Of a DNA stretch of 64,000 bases, positions 43,477 through 51,477 are shown piece by piece. How positions within the stretch are numbered: the first letter of the stretch is position 1; each line of letters starts with the position of its first letter. Source of the stretch: Streptomyces sp. MNU76 (GTDB lineage: Bacteria; Actinomycetota; Actinomycetes; Streptomycetales; Streptomycetaceae). Where the stretch lies: positions 1 through 64,000 of the forward strand of contig NZ_JAJKLK010000005.1 of the NCBI RefSeq assembly GCF_020982545.1, read 5' to 3'. The position numbers and the translations under genes are program-made. Under the pieces are notes generated by a model. The model made no database searches. It was not told where the DNA came from and saw only the letters and a list, made by a program, of their open reading frames with translations.

Positions 43477-44904
43477 ATGACTGACATGGATGGTGTGTGG
43501 GCGGCCCTGGGCGGCGATCCCGCTGTGCTGCCGAGGGTCTCGACCGTCGTACGGAGCGGGGTGCTCGACGCCCGGCTGCCCGTACGGGAGCTGGCGCGGA
43601 CCTGCGTCGGGGTGTGCGCGCTGGCGGCGGCCGAGTTGGGCGCGCGCCGGGCCGGGCTCGCCGAGGTCCCCCGGGTGCGGGTGGACGACGGGGCGGTCGG
43701 TACGGCCTTCGTGAGTGAACGTCATCTGCTGATCGACGGGCGGGCGCCGGTCAACTTCGCGCCACTGTCGCGGTTCTGGCGGACGGCGGACGGGTGGGTG
43801 CGGACGCACGCGAACTATCCGCATCACCGGGAGCGGCTGCTGTCCGCGCTGGGCGTGCCTGTCGGTGAGCTGCCTGATGAGGGAGTGCCCGCCGTCGGCT
43901 CGGCGCTCGCCGAACGGTCGTCCCTGGAGGTCGAGGAGGCCGTGTGCGCGGCCGGGGGTCTGGCGTTCGCCCTGCGGACGCCGAAGGAGTGGGCGGCGCA
44001 CGAGCAGGCGGCGGCCGTGCGGGAGCGTCCGCTGGTCGAGTGGCGGCGGTGGGACGGCGCCGGCGCCTCACGCGCGCGTGTGTTCGGTACCGGGGCGGAG
44101 GTGTCCGCACCGGCCGCCGGGGTGCGTGTCCTGGACCTGACCCGGGTCATAGCGGGACCGGTGGCCACGCGGACGCTCGCGCTGCTGGGCGCGGACGTGC
44201 TGCGGATCGACCCGCCGGGGATGCCCGAGATCCTCGACCAGCACGCCGACACGGGTTTCGGGAAGCGGTCGGCGACGCTCGATCTGGCCGCGGACCCCAA
44301 GGCCTTCGAAGCACTGCTCGCGCAGGCGGACGTCGTCGTCACCGGATACCGGCCCGGCGCGCTGGACCGCCTCGGACTGTCGCCCGAGGCGCTGGTCGAG
44401 CGGCGGCCCGGGCTGGTCGTGGCCCAGCTCTCGGCGTGGGGCACGTACGGGCCGTGGGCGGGGCGGCGGGGCTTCGACAGCCTGGTGCAGGTGCCCACGG
44501 GCATCGCGGCGGTCGAGGGTTCCCTGGAGCGGCCGGGCGCGCTGCCCGCGCAGGCGCTGGACCACGGGACGGGGTATCTGCTGGCGGCGGCCGTACTGCG
44601 GGCGCTCACCGAGCGGGTCGACGGGGGCGGCGGTCGCGTCGTCCGGCTGGCGCTCGCGCGTACGGCGGCCTGGTTGACGGACGGCGTCGAGCCCGACCCG
44701 GACAGCCCCGGAAGCGGTGACGGGCGCGCGGACTACGACGGCCCGGAGGCGTGGCTCGCCGAGCGGGACAGCCCGCTGGGACGGCTCCGGTACGCACGGT
44801 CACCGGTCTCCTTCGAGGGCGGGCCGGAGGACTGGACACGGCCGCCCGGGGTCTGGGGAGCGGACGAGGCGCGCTGGGGTCGCGTCGAGTCGAGTCGGCA
44901 TTGA
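43477..44904 (+). CDS. CaiB/BaiF-family CoA-transferase-like protein
   Basis: A 475-residue protein whose C-terminal two thirds (about 210-430) form a type III CoA-transferase domain: VRVLDLTRVIAGPVATRTLALLGADVLRI, then the GYRPGALDRLG segment. An Asp is expected as catalytic nucleophile; VLDLTRVIAG and D-rich loops are present, but the catalytic Asp of the CaiB family is not clearly visible to me. The first 200 residues are a divergent half-domain. Substrate unknown. TAGGTT at 43465-43470 lies 6 nt before the ATG (leaderless). Confidence 0.85.
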   Translation: MTDMDGVWAALGGDPAVLPRVSTVVRSGVLDARLPVRELARTCVGVCALAAAELGARRAGLAEVPRVRVDDGAVGTAFVSERHLLIDGRAPVNFAPLSRFWRTADGWVRTHANYPHHRERLLSALGVPVGELPDEGVPAVGSALAERSSLEVEEAVCAAGGLAFALRTPKEWAAHEQAAAVRERPLVEWRRWDGAGASRARVFGTGAEVSAPAAGVRVLDLTRVIAGPVATRTLALLGADVLRIDPPGMPEILDQHADTGFGKRSATLDLAADPKAFEALLAQADVVVTGYRPGALDRLGLSPEALVERRPGLVVAQLSAWGTYGPWAGRRGFDSLVQVPTGIAAVEGSLERPGALPAQALDHGTGYLLAAAVLRALTERVDGGGGRVVRLALARTAAWLTDGVEPDPDSPGSGDGRADYDGPEAWLAERDSPLGRLRYARSPVSFEGGPEDWTRPPGVWGADEARWGRVESSRH

Positions 44905-45004
44905 GTCACCCGCAGCCCGGAACCGCACACATGGGCGAAATATCGAACTGACGATTGTTTTCCGGCACTTGCCCGGTTCTGGTACGGCTGGTGAACTTTC
45001 CGGG

Positions 45005-46045
45005 GTGAACCTGACGAGACGCACGGCGGCGGCGACGGAAGCGGAGACGGCGGGGCCTGAGCGGCGGACCGGCCTGACCGGGAGAGGGATCCGGCGGGCC
45101 GTCGTCATGCTCCTCCTGGTCACCGTGGGGGCGCTGATACCCCTGTTGGGGCCCCGGATGGCGCTGGACGGCACCGGTGAGGCCGGGGCACCCGGGGCCG
45201 GTGGGATCGCCCTGCTGCGGACCGTACTGCTGGTGGCGTTGTGCGTGCCGGCGGGTGAGCTGTTCGTGGCGCTGCTGGTGCGGCGGGTGCCCGGCGCGCC
45301 CGGGCAGGCGCCGCGCAGTTGGGCACCCTGGGCCGCCGGGGCCGGTCTCCTGGCCTCGCTGGGGCTCGCCTCGGTCGTGGCCACCGGCAATCTGGTACCG
45401 GACTCCCCCGCCGACATCGACGTGGGCGGCCTCTACGAGACCCGGGACGGCAAGCTCGCCCTCCTGGAGGTCAACGCCTTCGCGGCGGCCGGTCTGCTGG
45501 CGCTGTCCCGTCGGCCGGCCGCCCAGGCACTCCCCCTGGCCGCCGTCGTCGTCGCGGAGGCACTGCGCGCCCACCCGACCACGGACTACCACGACCCGCT
45601 GGTCGGCACCGCCCTGACCGTGGTTCACCTGACGTGCGCGGCGCTGTGGGCCGGCGGACTGCCGCACGTGCTGCGGACTCTGCGCACGCGCACGTGGCGC
45701 TCGTCGGGGCCGGGCACCGCGCTGCTGGGGCTCTACGCGCGCGCGGCCGCCGTTCTGCTCGCCGCGGTCACCGCCACCGGGGTGTGGAGCACGCTGCGCC
45801 GGATGCCGCCGGGCACGGTCCTCGACCAGATGACGGAGACGGCGTACGGGCGCGCCCTGTTCGCCAAGGTCCTGCTCGTGGCCGGCGTCGCCGTGCTGGC
45901 CCTCTGGGCGCGGCTGCGGCTGCGCCGCACGACCGACGATCCCCTCGACGCCTGCGCTCCCGCACGCGCGGAGGTGGTGGTGCTGGGCGCGGTCGTCGCG
46001 GTGTCGGCGCTGTTGACGGCGTTGCCGCTGCCGATCCGCTGGTGA
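45005..46045 (+). CDS. CopD-family copper-resistance membrane protein
   Basis: A 346-residue protein with nine or so membrane helices; the CopD-like region covers about 190-340, with HLTCAALWAGGLPHVL and a later histidine-poor region. CopD takes part in copper uptake or delivery. CopC and other copper genes are missing here, so the role is inferred only from fold. The start is uncertain: GTG 45005 is used, with GTG 44990 and ATG 45107 as alternatives and no ribosome site at any. Its neighbour downstream is convergent. Confidence 0.75.
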   Translation: MNLTRRTAAATEAETAGPERRTGLTGRGIRRAVVMLLLVTVGALIPLLGPRMALDGTGEAGAPGAGGIALLRTVLLVALCVPAGELFVALLVRRVPGAPGQAPRSWAPWAAGAGLLASLGLASVVATGNLVPDSPADIDVGGLYETRDGKLALLEVNAFAAAGLLALSRRPAAQALPLAAVVVAEALRAHPTTDYHDPLVGTALTVVHLTCAALWAGGLPHVLRTLRTRTWRSSGPGTALLGLYARAAAVLLAAVTATGVWSTLRRMPPGTVLDQMTETAYGRALFAKVLLVAGVAVLALWARLRLRRTTDDPLDACAPARAEVVVLGAVVAVSALLTALPLPIRW

Positions 46046-46081
46046 GGGCGACGTGCGGCGGGGGTGCGCCGCGCGGGCCGG

Positions 46082-46765
46082 TCACACGGCGGGCCGGGCC
46101 ACCTCCCCCTCCGCCGGGGTGCCCTCGGGGCGCGCGCCGGGGGTGCCCAGGACGCCCCGGGTCAGCAGGTACTGCGCCGCCAGATAGGTGAGCATGATCC
46201 ACAGGTCGGGGCGGGGCGGCTGCGGCCACTCGGCGACGCCGGTCGCGATGAGCATGTCCGACACCACGAAGAGAGCGCCGCCGAGCCCCGCGACGAGCCC
46301 GAGCCGGGTGGCGGCCCACGCCATCGTGGTCAGCAGGGCGCTGTACCCGGCGACGGGGAGACGTAGCTCGGCCGGCAGAACGGGCCACAGACTCGCGACG
46401 GCGACGACCAGGGCGAGGCCGTACGCGACACCGAAGGCCGCACCGTACGCGCGCCGCCCGGGCTTGCCGAGTCCGGCGAACAGCACGAGGTAACAGACGT
46501 GCCCCGCCGCGAAGGAGGCCATCCCGGCGAGGAAGGCCGGTTCGGCGTCGGAGAGGAGCAGTACGTCGCCGCCCCAGCCGAACAGCAGGGCGACGATCAG
46601 CGGGCGGGGCGCGCCGCGCGTGTACGCGTACACCGCGAGCAGGGGCATCAGCAGGGATTTGGCGACGAGGTGCCCCACGTCGAAGCCGGCGGCCAGGGAC
46701 CCGAGGTCGACGCCGACGACGACCCCGAAGGCGATGAGGAGGACGGACTCCCTGCCCCGCCTCAC
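46082..46765 (-). CDS. Lysoplasmalogenase (YhhN/TMEM86 family)
   Basis: A 227-residue membrane protein with eight predicted helices and the YhhN/TMEM86 pattern (FGWGGDVLLLSD, with two acidic residues, and the later FVVSDMLIA). The family cleaves the vinyl-ether bond of lysoplasmalogens, or acts on other lyso-ether lipids. GTG start overlaps the stop of the sterol-desaturase-family gene (GTGA), so both are coupled. Aspartates in the two conserved motifs are likely catalytic. Confidence 0.9.
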   Translation of the reverse strand: MRRGRESVLLIAFGVVVGVDLGSLAAGFDVGHLVAKSLLMPLLAVYAYTRGAPRPLIVALLFGWGGDVLLLSDAEPAFLAGMASFAAGHVCYLVLFAGLGKPGRRAYGAAFGVAYGLALVVAVASLWPVLPAELRLPVAGYSALLTTMAWAATRLGLVAGLGGALFVVSDMLIATGVAEWPQPPRPDLWIMLTYLAAQYLLTRGVLGTPGARPEGTPAEGEVARPAV

Positions 46766-47685
46766 GCGACGGTCTTCGAGGACGAAGATGACGGCGTCGG
46801 GGTCGGGGTCGTGGCCTGGGCCGGGCTCGGGGACGGTGTGAGGGCCGGGATCGGCTGTGCGGGCTTCCAGCCGGGCCCCCCGAAGACCCGGCCCGCCCGC
46901 TCACCCCAACCGCTCGCCCGTCTCAGGTCCTTGGCGATGGCGACGTACTCGTGCGTGGCGACCCGCAGCGGGTTGTACGTGTCGATGTTCTTCGTCAGGC
47001 CGTACACCGGCCGCTCGGTCTCCTCGACGAACGAGCCGAAGAGCCGGTCCCAGACGATGAGGATGCCGCCGAAGTTGCGGTCCAGATAGCCGCCCTGGGA
47101 GGCGTGGTGGACCCGGTGGTGCGAGGGCGTGTTGAAGACGAACTCGAAGGCGCGGGGCAGCTTCCCGATGCGCTCGGTGTGGATCCAGAACTGGTAGACG
47201 AGGTTGACGGAGGAGCAGAAGGCGAGCGCGGCCGGGTGCACACCGAGGGCGATGAGCGGGACGTAGAAGGGCCAGACCGTCCAGGTCGTCCAGGGCTGCC
47301 GGAGGGCGGTGGTGAGGTTGAACTTCCGACTGGAGTGGTGGACGACGTGACAGGCCCAGAGGATCCGGATCACGTGGTGGCCGCGGTGGGACCAGTAGTA
47401 GAAGAAGTCCTGCGCGAGCAGCATCAGCGGGATGGTCCACCACAGGACCGGGACGCGCAGCGGGGTCAGTTCGTGGATCACGGTGTAGATCGCGACGATC
47501 GGGATCTTCCAGAGGAAGTCGAAGGCGAGGCTCCCGAGCCCCATACCCACGCTCGTCGCGGCGTCCTTCGCCTCGTACCCCGCGGCGTCCTCGTCCGGAT
47601 GGATCCGGACGCTGATCACCTCGATCACGGTGAGCAGCACGAAGGCGGGTATCGACCAGAGCACGACATCGGGCAGGTTCGGCAT
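46762..47685 (-). CDS. Sterol desaturase/fatty-acid hydroxylase-family protein
   Basis: A 307-residue di-iron membrane protein with the three histidine boxes H100-RG-HH (HRGHH), HVVHH (113-117) and HHRVHH (189-194), and several membrane helices. This superfamily includes sterol desaturases, fatty-acid hydroxylases and alkylglycerol monooxygenase, which cleaves ether lipids. The pairing with a lysoplasmalogenase gene by a GTGA overlap makes an ether-lipid substrate likely. The last 35 residues are Pro/Ser/Thr-rich and are probably disordered. Confidence 0.92.
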   Translation of the reverse strand: MPNLPDVVLWSIPAFVLLTVIEVISVRIHPDEDAAGYEAKDAATSVGMGLGSLAFDFLWKIPIVAIYTVIHELTPLRVPVLWWTIPLMLLAQDFFYYWSHRGHHVIRILWACHVVHHSSRKFNLTTALRQPWTTWTVWPFYVPLIALGVHPAALAFCSSVNLVYQFWIHTERIGKLPRAFEFVFNTPSHHRVHHASQGGYLDRNFGGILIVWDRLFGSFVEETERPVYGLTKNIDTYNPLRVATHEYVAIAKDLRRASGWGERAGRVFGGPGWKPAQPIPALTPSPSPAQATTPTPTPSSSSSKTVA

Positions 47686-47875
47686 GGGGGCACGGTAGAA
47701 CCGCTGGTGGACGGGGGCTAGACGTTGTTACTGACAAGTATTTCCGGCGGTACGCGCTTGCTTCTTGGTGCTCTCCACCAAACCGGGGGACGGTGCGGCA
47801 GCTGTCACTCCGTCACTTGGGCCGCTCCGGCGCCGGGTAACGAGCTGTCAGTCGGGGCCCGTATCCTCAGGGACC

Positions 47876-48874
47876 ATGCTCGAAGACCACACGACCGCAG
47901 CGTCGCAAGCGCCTTGGCCGACCGCGTACCCACAGGGGTACGCGGTCGTGGACGTGGAGACGACCGGGCTGGCCCGGGACGACCGGATAATTTCCGCGGC
48001 TGTGTACAGACTGGACGCGCGGGGCGAGGTCGAGGACCACTGGTACACGTTGGTGAACCCGGAGCGGGACCCGGGGCCGGTGTGGATCCACGGGCTGACG
48101 AGCGATGTGCTCGAAGGGGCACCGCTGTTCAAGGAGATCGCGGAGGAGTTCTCCGCGCGGCTCGCGGACCGTGTGCTCGTCGCGCACAACGCGGTGTTCG
48201 ACTGGTCGATGATCGCCCGGGAGTACGCGCGCGCGGAGACCGAGGCACCGGTGCGCCAACGGCTGTGCACCATCGCGCTGTCGAAGGAGCTGGGGCTGCC
48301 GCTGCCCAACCACAAGCTGGAGTCGCTGGCGGCACACTTCGGGGTCGTGCAGCAGCGGGCGCACCACGCGCTGGACGACGCCCGGGTGCTGGCGGAGGCG
48401 TTCCGGCCGAGTCTGCGGGTCGCCGCCGCGAGCGGTGTACGGCTGCCGCTGCACGAGTGCCGGCCGCTGACCGAGTGGCGAGACAGCCCCGCCGCGCCCC
48501 GCATCGGACAGCAGGCGGGCCCCGGAGGCGGCTACGGCGGTTACCGGCCCACCAGTTGGCGGCCCGCGCGGAAGCGACCCGCGTGCCCCTACCCCAACCC
48601 CGGGCGTTTCGAGGACGGCAAACCGCTCAAACAGGGCATGCGGGTCGCCTTCTCCGGGGACACCTCGGTCGAACGCGATCTGCTGGAGGACCGTGCGATC
48701 GAGGCGGGGCTGCATGTGGCGACGAGCCTGTCCCGGGTGACCAGTCTGCTCGTGACCAACGACCCCGATTCGAACACGTCGAAGGTGGTCAAGGCCCGGC
48801 AGTACGGGACGCCGGTGGTGGACGAGGCCGCGTTCGGGCAGTTGCTCCGCGACGTCGCGCCCGCCGACGAGTGA
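47876..48874 (+). CDS. DEDDh 3'-5' exonuclease with C-terminal BRCT domain
   Basis: A 332-residue protein. The exonuclease domain (about 15-190) has the DEDDh motifs DVETTGL, the HNAVFDW motif and HHALDDAR, as in DNA polymerase III epsilon chains. A Gly/Tyr-rich linker leads to a BRCT domain (about 255-330: MRVAFSGDTSVERDLLEDRA, LVTNDPDSNTSKVVKA). This layout is typical of actinobacterial DnaQ-like proteins that may proofread or repair DNA. TATCCT lies 8 nt before the ATG, so the mRNA is probably leaderless or nearly so. Confidence 0.93.
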   Translation: MLEDHTTAASQAPWPTAYPQGYAVVDVETTGLARDDRIISAAVYRLDARGEVEDHWYTLVNPERDPGPVWIHGLTSDVLEGAPLFKEIAEEFSARLADRVLVAHNAVFDWSMIAREYARAETEAPVRQRLCTIALSKELGLPLPNHKLESLAAHFGVVQQRAHHALDDARVLAEAFRPSLRVAAASGVRLPLHECRPLTEWRDSPAAPRIGQQAGPGGGYGGYRPTSWRPARKRPACPYPNPGRFEDGKPLKQGMRVAFSGDTSVERDLLEDRAIEAGLHVATSLSRVTSLLVTNDPDSNTSKVVKARQYGTPVVDEAAFGQLLRDVAPADE

Positions 48875-48892
48875 CCCGTACGGACGGGTGAT

Positions 48893-48913
48893 TGCCGGGC
48901 GACTCGCCCGGCA
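48893..48913 (+). terminator. Terminator after the exonuclease gene
   Basis: A 9-bp perfect stem (48893-48901 with 48905-48913) with a 3-nt loop. Confidence 0.65.
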
Positions 48914-48954
48914 TCCGCTCGCCCACGCGGTGACGACGGCTCACCCTGTGGCGC

Positions 48955-49188
48955 ATGGCGAGATGCGAAGTTTGCGGCAATGACTACGGAATGACCTTCG
49001 AGGTCCACGCCCAGGGCGCGGTGCACGTCTTCGACTGCTTCTCCTGCGCGATCCACCGCATGGCCCCCATCTGCGAGCACTGCCGGGTGCAGATCATCGG
49101 CCAGGGCGTCGACGTCGACGGCCACTGGTACTGCGGCGCCCACTGCGCGCGGGCCGAGGGGAAGGCGGGCATCGTCGACAAAGTCTGA
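48955..49188 (+). CDS. Small double-zinc-ribbon protein
   Basis: A 77-residue protein with eight cysteines in four pairs: CEVC, CFSC, CEHC and CGAHC. This would bind two zinc ions in a ribbon or LIM-like layout. I have seen similar proteins in streptomycetes without assigned function. No ribosome site is obvious; the ATG lies 60 nt before SURF1's own promoter region. It is not a metallothionein because the cysteines are paired and spaced. Confidence 0.8.
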   Translation: MARCEVCGNDYGMTFEVHAQGAVHVFDCFSCAIHRMAPICEHCRVQIIGQGVDVDGHWYCGAHCARAEGKAGIVDKV

Positions 49189-49247
49189 GCACCTGCGAGT
49201 GCGCACCCGCCCGAACACGCCCCACGACCGAGTTGTACGGTCGTGGG

Positions 49248-50051
49248 GTGTACCGCTTCCTGTTGTCCCGGCAGTGGGTGATCCTCGCGCTGGTCGCCCT
49301 CGTCCTGATCCCGACCATGGTCAGGCTGGGTTTCTGGCAGATGGATCGCTACGAGGAGCGCAGCGCGCGCAACCAGCTCGTCGCCGACGCGCTGGCCGCG
49401 AAGCCGGTGCCCGTGGAACGGCTGACCTCACCCGGGCACACCGTCACCAGCGCCGAGCGCTACCGCACGGTGACCGCGAAGGGCCGGTTCGACACCGATG
49501 ACGAGGTCGTCGTCCGCCGCCGGGTCAACGCCGACGACGAGGTCGGCTTCCACGTCCTGACCCCGTTCGTGCTCGACGACGGCAAGGTGCTGCTCGTCAA
49601 CCGGGGCTGGATCCCCGCGAACGGTCCGAGCCAGACCGCGTTCCCCGAGATCCCCGCACCGCCCGCCGGCGAGGTCACCGTCACCGGGCGCCTGATGCCC
49701 GACGAGACGACCGAGGCGAGCGGCATCAAGGACCTCAAGGGCCTGCCGGACCGGCAGATCATGCTGATCGACAGCGAGCGGGAGGCGAAGCGCCTCGGGG
49801 TCCAGGTGCTCGGCGGCTATCTCGCGCAGACCGAGCCCGAGCCCAAGGGCGACACCCCGCAACAGCTGGGCAGCCCCGGTGACGAGAACGCCGCGCTGAA
49901 CTACGCCTACGCCCTGCAGTGGTGGCTCTTCGCCCTCGGCGTTCCCGTCGGCTACGTCGTCCTCGCCCGCCGGGAGCGCCGCGACCGCGCGGAGGCGGCG
50001 GCCGCGGCGGAGGCCGAGGCCGAGAAGGAGAGCGCGCCGACCCCGGTGTAG
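49248..50051 (+). CDS. SURF1-family protein
   Basis: A 267-residue protein with two membrane helices, one near the start (VILALVALVLIPTMVRLGFWQM) and one near the end (WWLFALGVPVGYVVLARR), and a large extracytoplasmic domain with NRGWIPAN. SURF1 helps assemble the cytochrome c oxidase (heme insertion). The GTG start is set by TACGGT at 49236-49241, exactly 6 nt ahead (leaderless); the longer frame from ATG 49233 starts within that box. The last 25 residues are Ala/Glu rich. Confidence 0.92.
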   Translation: MYRFLLSRQWVILALVALVLIPTMVRLGFWQMDRYEERSARNQLVADALAAKPVPVERLTSPGHTVTSAERYRTVTAKGRFDTDDEVVVRRRVNADDEVGFHVLTPFVLDDGKVLLVNRGWIPANGPSQTAFPEIPAPPAGEVTVTGRLMPDETTEASGIKDLKGLPDRQIMLIDSEREAKRLGVQVLGGYLAQTEPEPKGDTPQQLGSPGDENAALNYAYALQWWLFALGVPVGYVVLARRERRDRAEAAAAAEAEAEKESAPTPV

Positions 50052-50088
50052 GTGTGGTTGCCCACGCCGGTGCCGGCGCCCGTGCCGG

Positions 50089-51031
50089 TCAGGCGTGGGT
50101 CGAGCGCTCCCGCCAGTACGTGAACGCGCGTTGCGGCTCGGGGAGCAGGTCCCACGGGTGGCGGGTCATATGGCGGCCCAGGCGTACGAAGACGGGGGCG
50201 GCCTCGGCCGGGCGGTGGGCGCGGGTGAGGGCGAAGGCGAGGGTGTTGAGGTCGGTGACGGCCTCGGCGTGGGGGGCGATGCCGACGTCGAACCAGCCCT
50301 TGAGGGCCAGGTCGATCTCGTGGACGGACCGGGGCTCGTTCCAGTTGCCGCCGCCCGAGCCGAGGGCGTCGACGGGTGTCGATCCCTGACGGTGGGCCAT
50401 GAGTTCGACGCGGGCCGCCACCGGGAGCAGGGCCAGCGGTGAGCCGTGGGGTGCGCGGGCGGCGGCCTGCCAGGCGAAGTCCATCATGTCGGGGACCGTG
50501 CCGTGTGCGCGCGGGGACAGATAGCGCAGCAGCCGGTGGTAGGACGTCCGGAGCCAAGGGGCCCGGTCGACGGCTTCCGTCCATACGGGCACGGCGTCCT
50601 TGACCGGTACGGCGCAGGTGTCCATCAGGGACAGCAGCGCCAGCCAGGGGGTGGGGTCCTCGGGGCAGGCCTCGGCGGCGCGGAGGCAGGCGTGTTCGGC
50701 GCGGCGGACGGCGGCCCGGTCGGTGGCGGCGGTGCGGTGCGACTCGACGAAGGCGCGCAGGGTGAGGGCGTCGCCGTCGTCCGGGCGGTCGGCCGTCCAG
50801 CGCTGGGGACGGCGGCGGGGAGGCGTCGGGCCAGTACGGCGAGGCGGTGGGCTCGGCGGTCCCAGTCCCGGCCGGTGGTGCGGAGGAGGTCGGCCACGGG
50901 TTCCCACGGGGCGGGCGGGCCGGCGCCGAGGCCGTGGAGTTGAGGGGTGGGGCGAAGTTCGGTCAGGGTCCTGTGCAGGGGTCGTCGTCGAGTTCGGGGC
51001 GGATCAGGAGGGAGGGTCGGCGTCTCAGCAT
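50089..51031 (-). pseudogene. Conserved streptomycete hypothetical protein with two frameshifts
   Basis: Three minus-strand segments together read like one protein: an N-terminus from ATG 51031 (MLRRRPSLLIRPELDDDPCTG), a middle segment in another frame (LTELRPTPQLHGLGAG through RRLPAAVP), and a C-terminal part in the third frame (QRWTADRPDDGDALTLR to the end). The joints are near 50966-50970 and at a G4 run at 50805-50808, each missing one base. With both restored the gene would have 945 bp, or 314 residues. The C-terminal part is tetratricopeptide-like and helical. Function unknown. Confidence 0.75.
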
Positions 51032-51057
51032 CTCTGGATCCGGGGGTCGGAGGGGGT

Positions 51058-51092
51058 GGGTTCGGGTGGGTTCGGGTGGGTTCGGGTGGGTT
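51058..51092 (+). repeat. 10-bp tandem repeat TTCGGGTGGG, G-quadruplex prone
   Basis: Three exact copies of TTCGGGTGGG at 51061-51090 with flanking partial copies, preceded by GGGGGTCGGAGGGGG. Runs of G3 or more occur at least seven times in 60 bp, enough for intramolecular G-quadruplexes. It lies just upstream of the frameshifted hypothetical gene, on the strand opposite to it. Confidence 0.8.
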
Positions 51093-51099
51093 GTCGAAG

Positions 51100-51228
51100 G
51101 TGCGGGTGCGTGGGGCTGGTCGCGCGCGCCCCTGAAAAGCAGGGGCTACGCCCGTGCTTTTCAGGCCCGCAGGGCCTGGCCTTTTGGGGGCGCGGGGAAC
51201 TGCGCGACCAGCCCCCACGCACCCGCAC
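51100..51228. repeat. Large inverted-repeat element of the dispersed streptomycete family
   Basis: Outer arms 51100-51125 and 51202-51228 are complementary except for one extra base. Inside, CCTGAAAAGC (51131-51140) pairs with GCTTTTCAGG (51156-51165). The right arm contains the GCGCGGGGAACTGCGCGACC form of the repeat seen at 1602. A strong cruciform or RNA hairpin; may act as the terminator of neighbouring genes. Confidence 0.8.
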
Positions 51229-51288
51229 CCGACAACGCGCCGCCACGCACCCGCACGCACCCTGGGCCGGCTCAGCAGGCCGTCGCTC

Positions 51289-51477
51289 TCAGCAGCAGCG
51301 GCCCTCCGGGTGTTCCTCTCTCCGCCGGGTCCGCAGGACGTCGTACTCCCTGCGGGTCGGAAGCGGCGCCTTCGGGTGGTGTCGGCGGTGCCGCTCGCAG
51401 TAGCGGTCGTACTCGGCCTCGCCGGTCAGCTCCCGCAGGTACCAGCGGACTCCGCGCACCCAGCTCCGGGCGGTCAC
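51289..51477 (-). CDS. YbdD/YjiX (DUF466) small protein
   Basis: A 62-residue basic protein of the YbdD/YjiX family, with WVRGVRWYLRELTGEAEYDRY and HHPKAPLPTRREY motifs. In enterobacteria it is always encoded next to cstA/btsT and is needed with the transporter for pyruvate uptake. Here the GTG start overlaps the cstA stop (GTGA), keeping that arrangement. It ends in a pair of cysteines. Confidence 0.93.
   Translation of the reverse strand: MTARSWVRGVRWYLRELTGEAEYDRYCERHRRHHPKAPLPTRREYDVLRTRRREEHPEGRCC

Noticed and set aside
51058..51092. CRISPR-like repeats
   Set aside because: Units are 10 bp without spacers; a simple tandem repeat.
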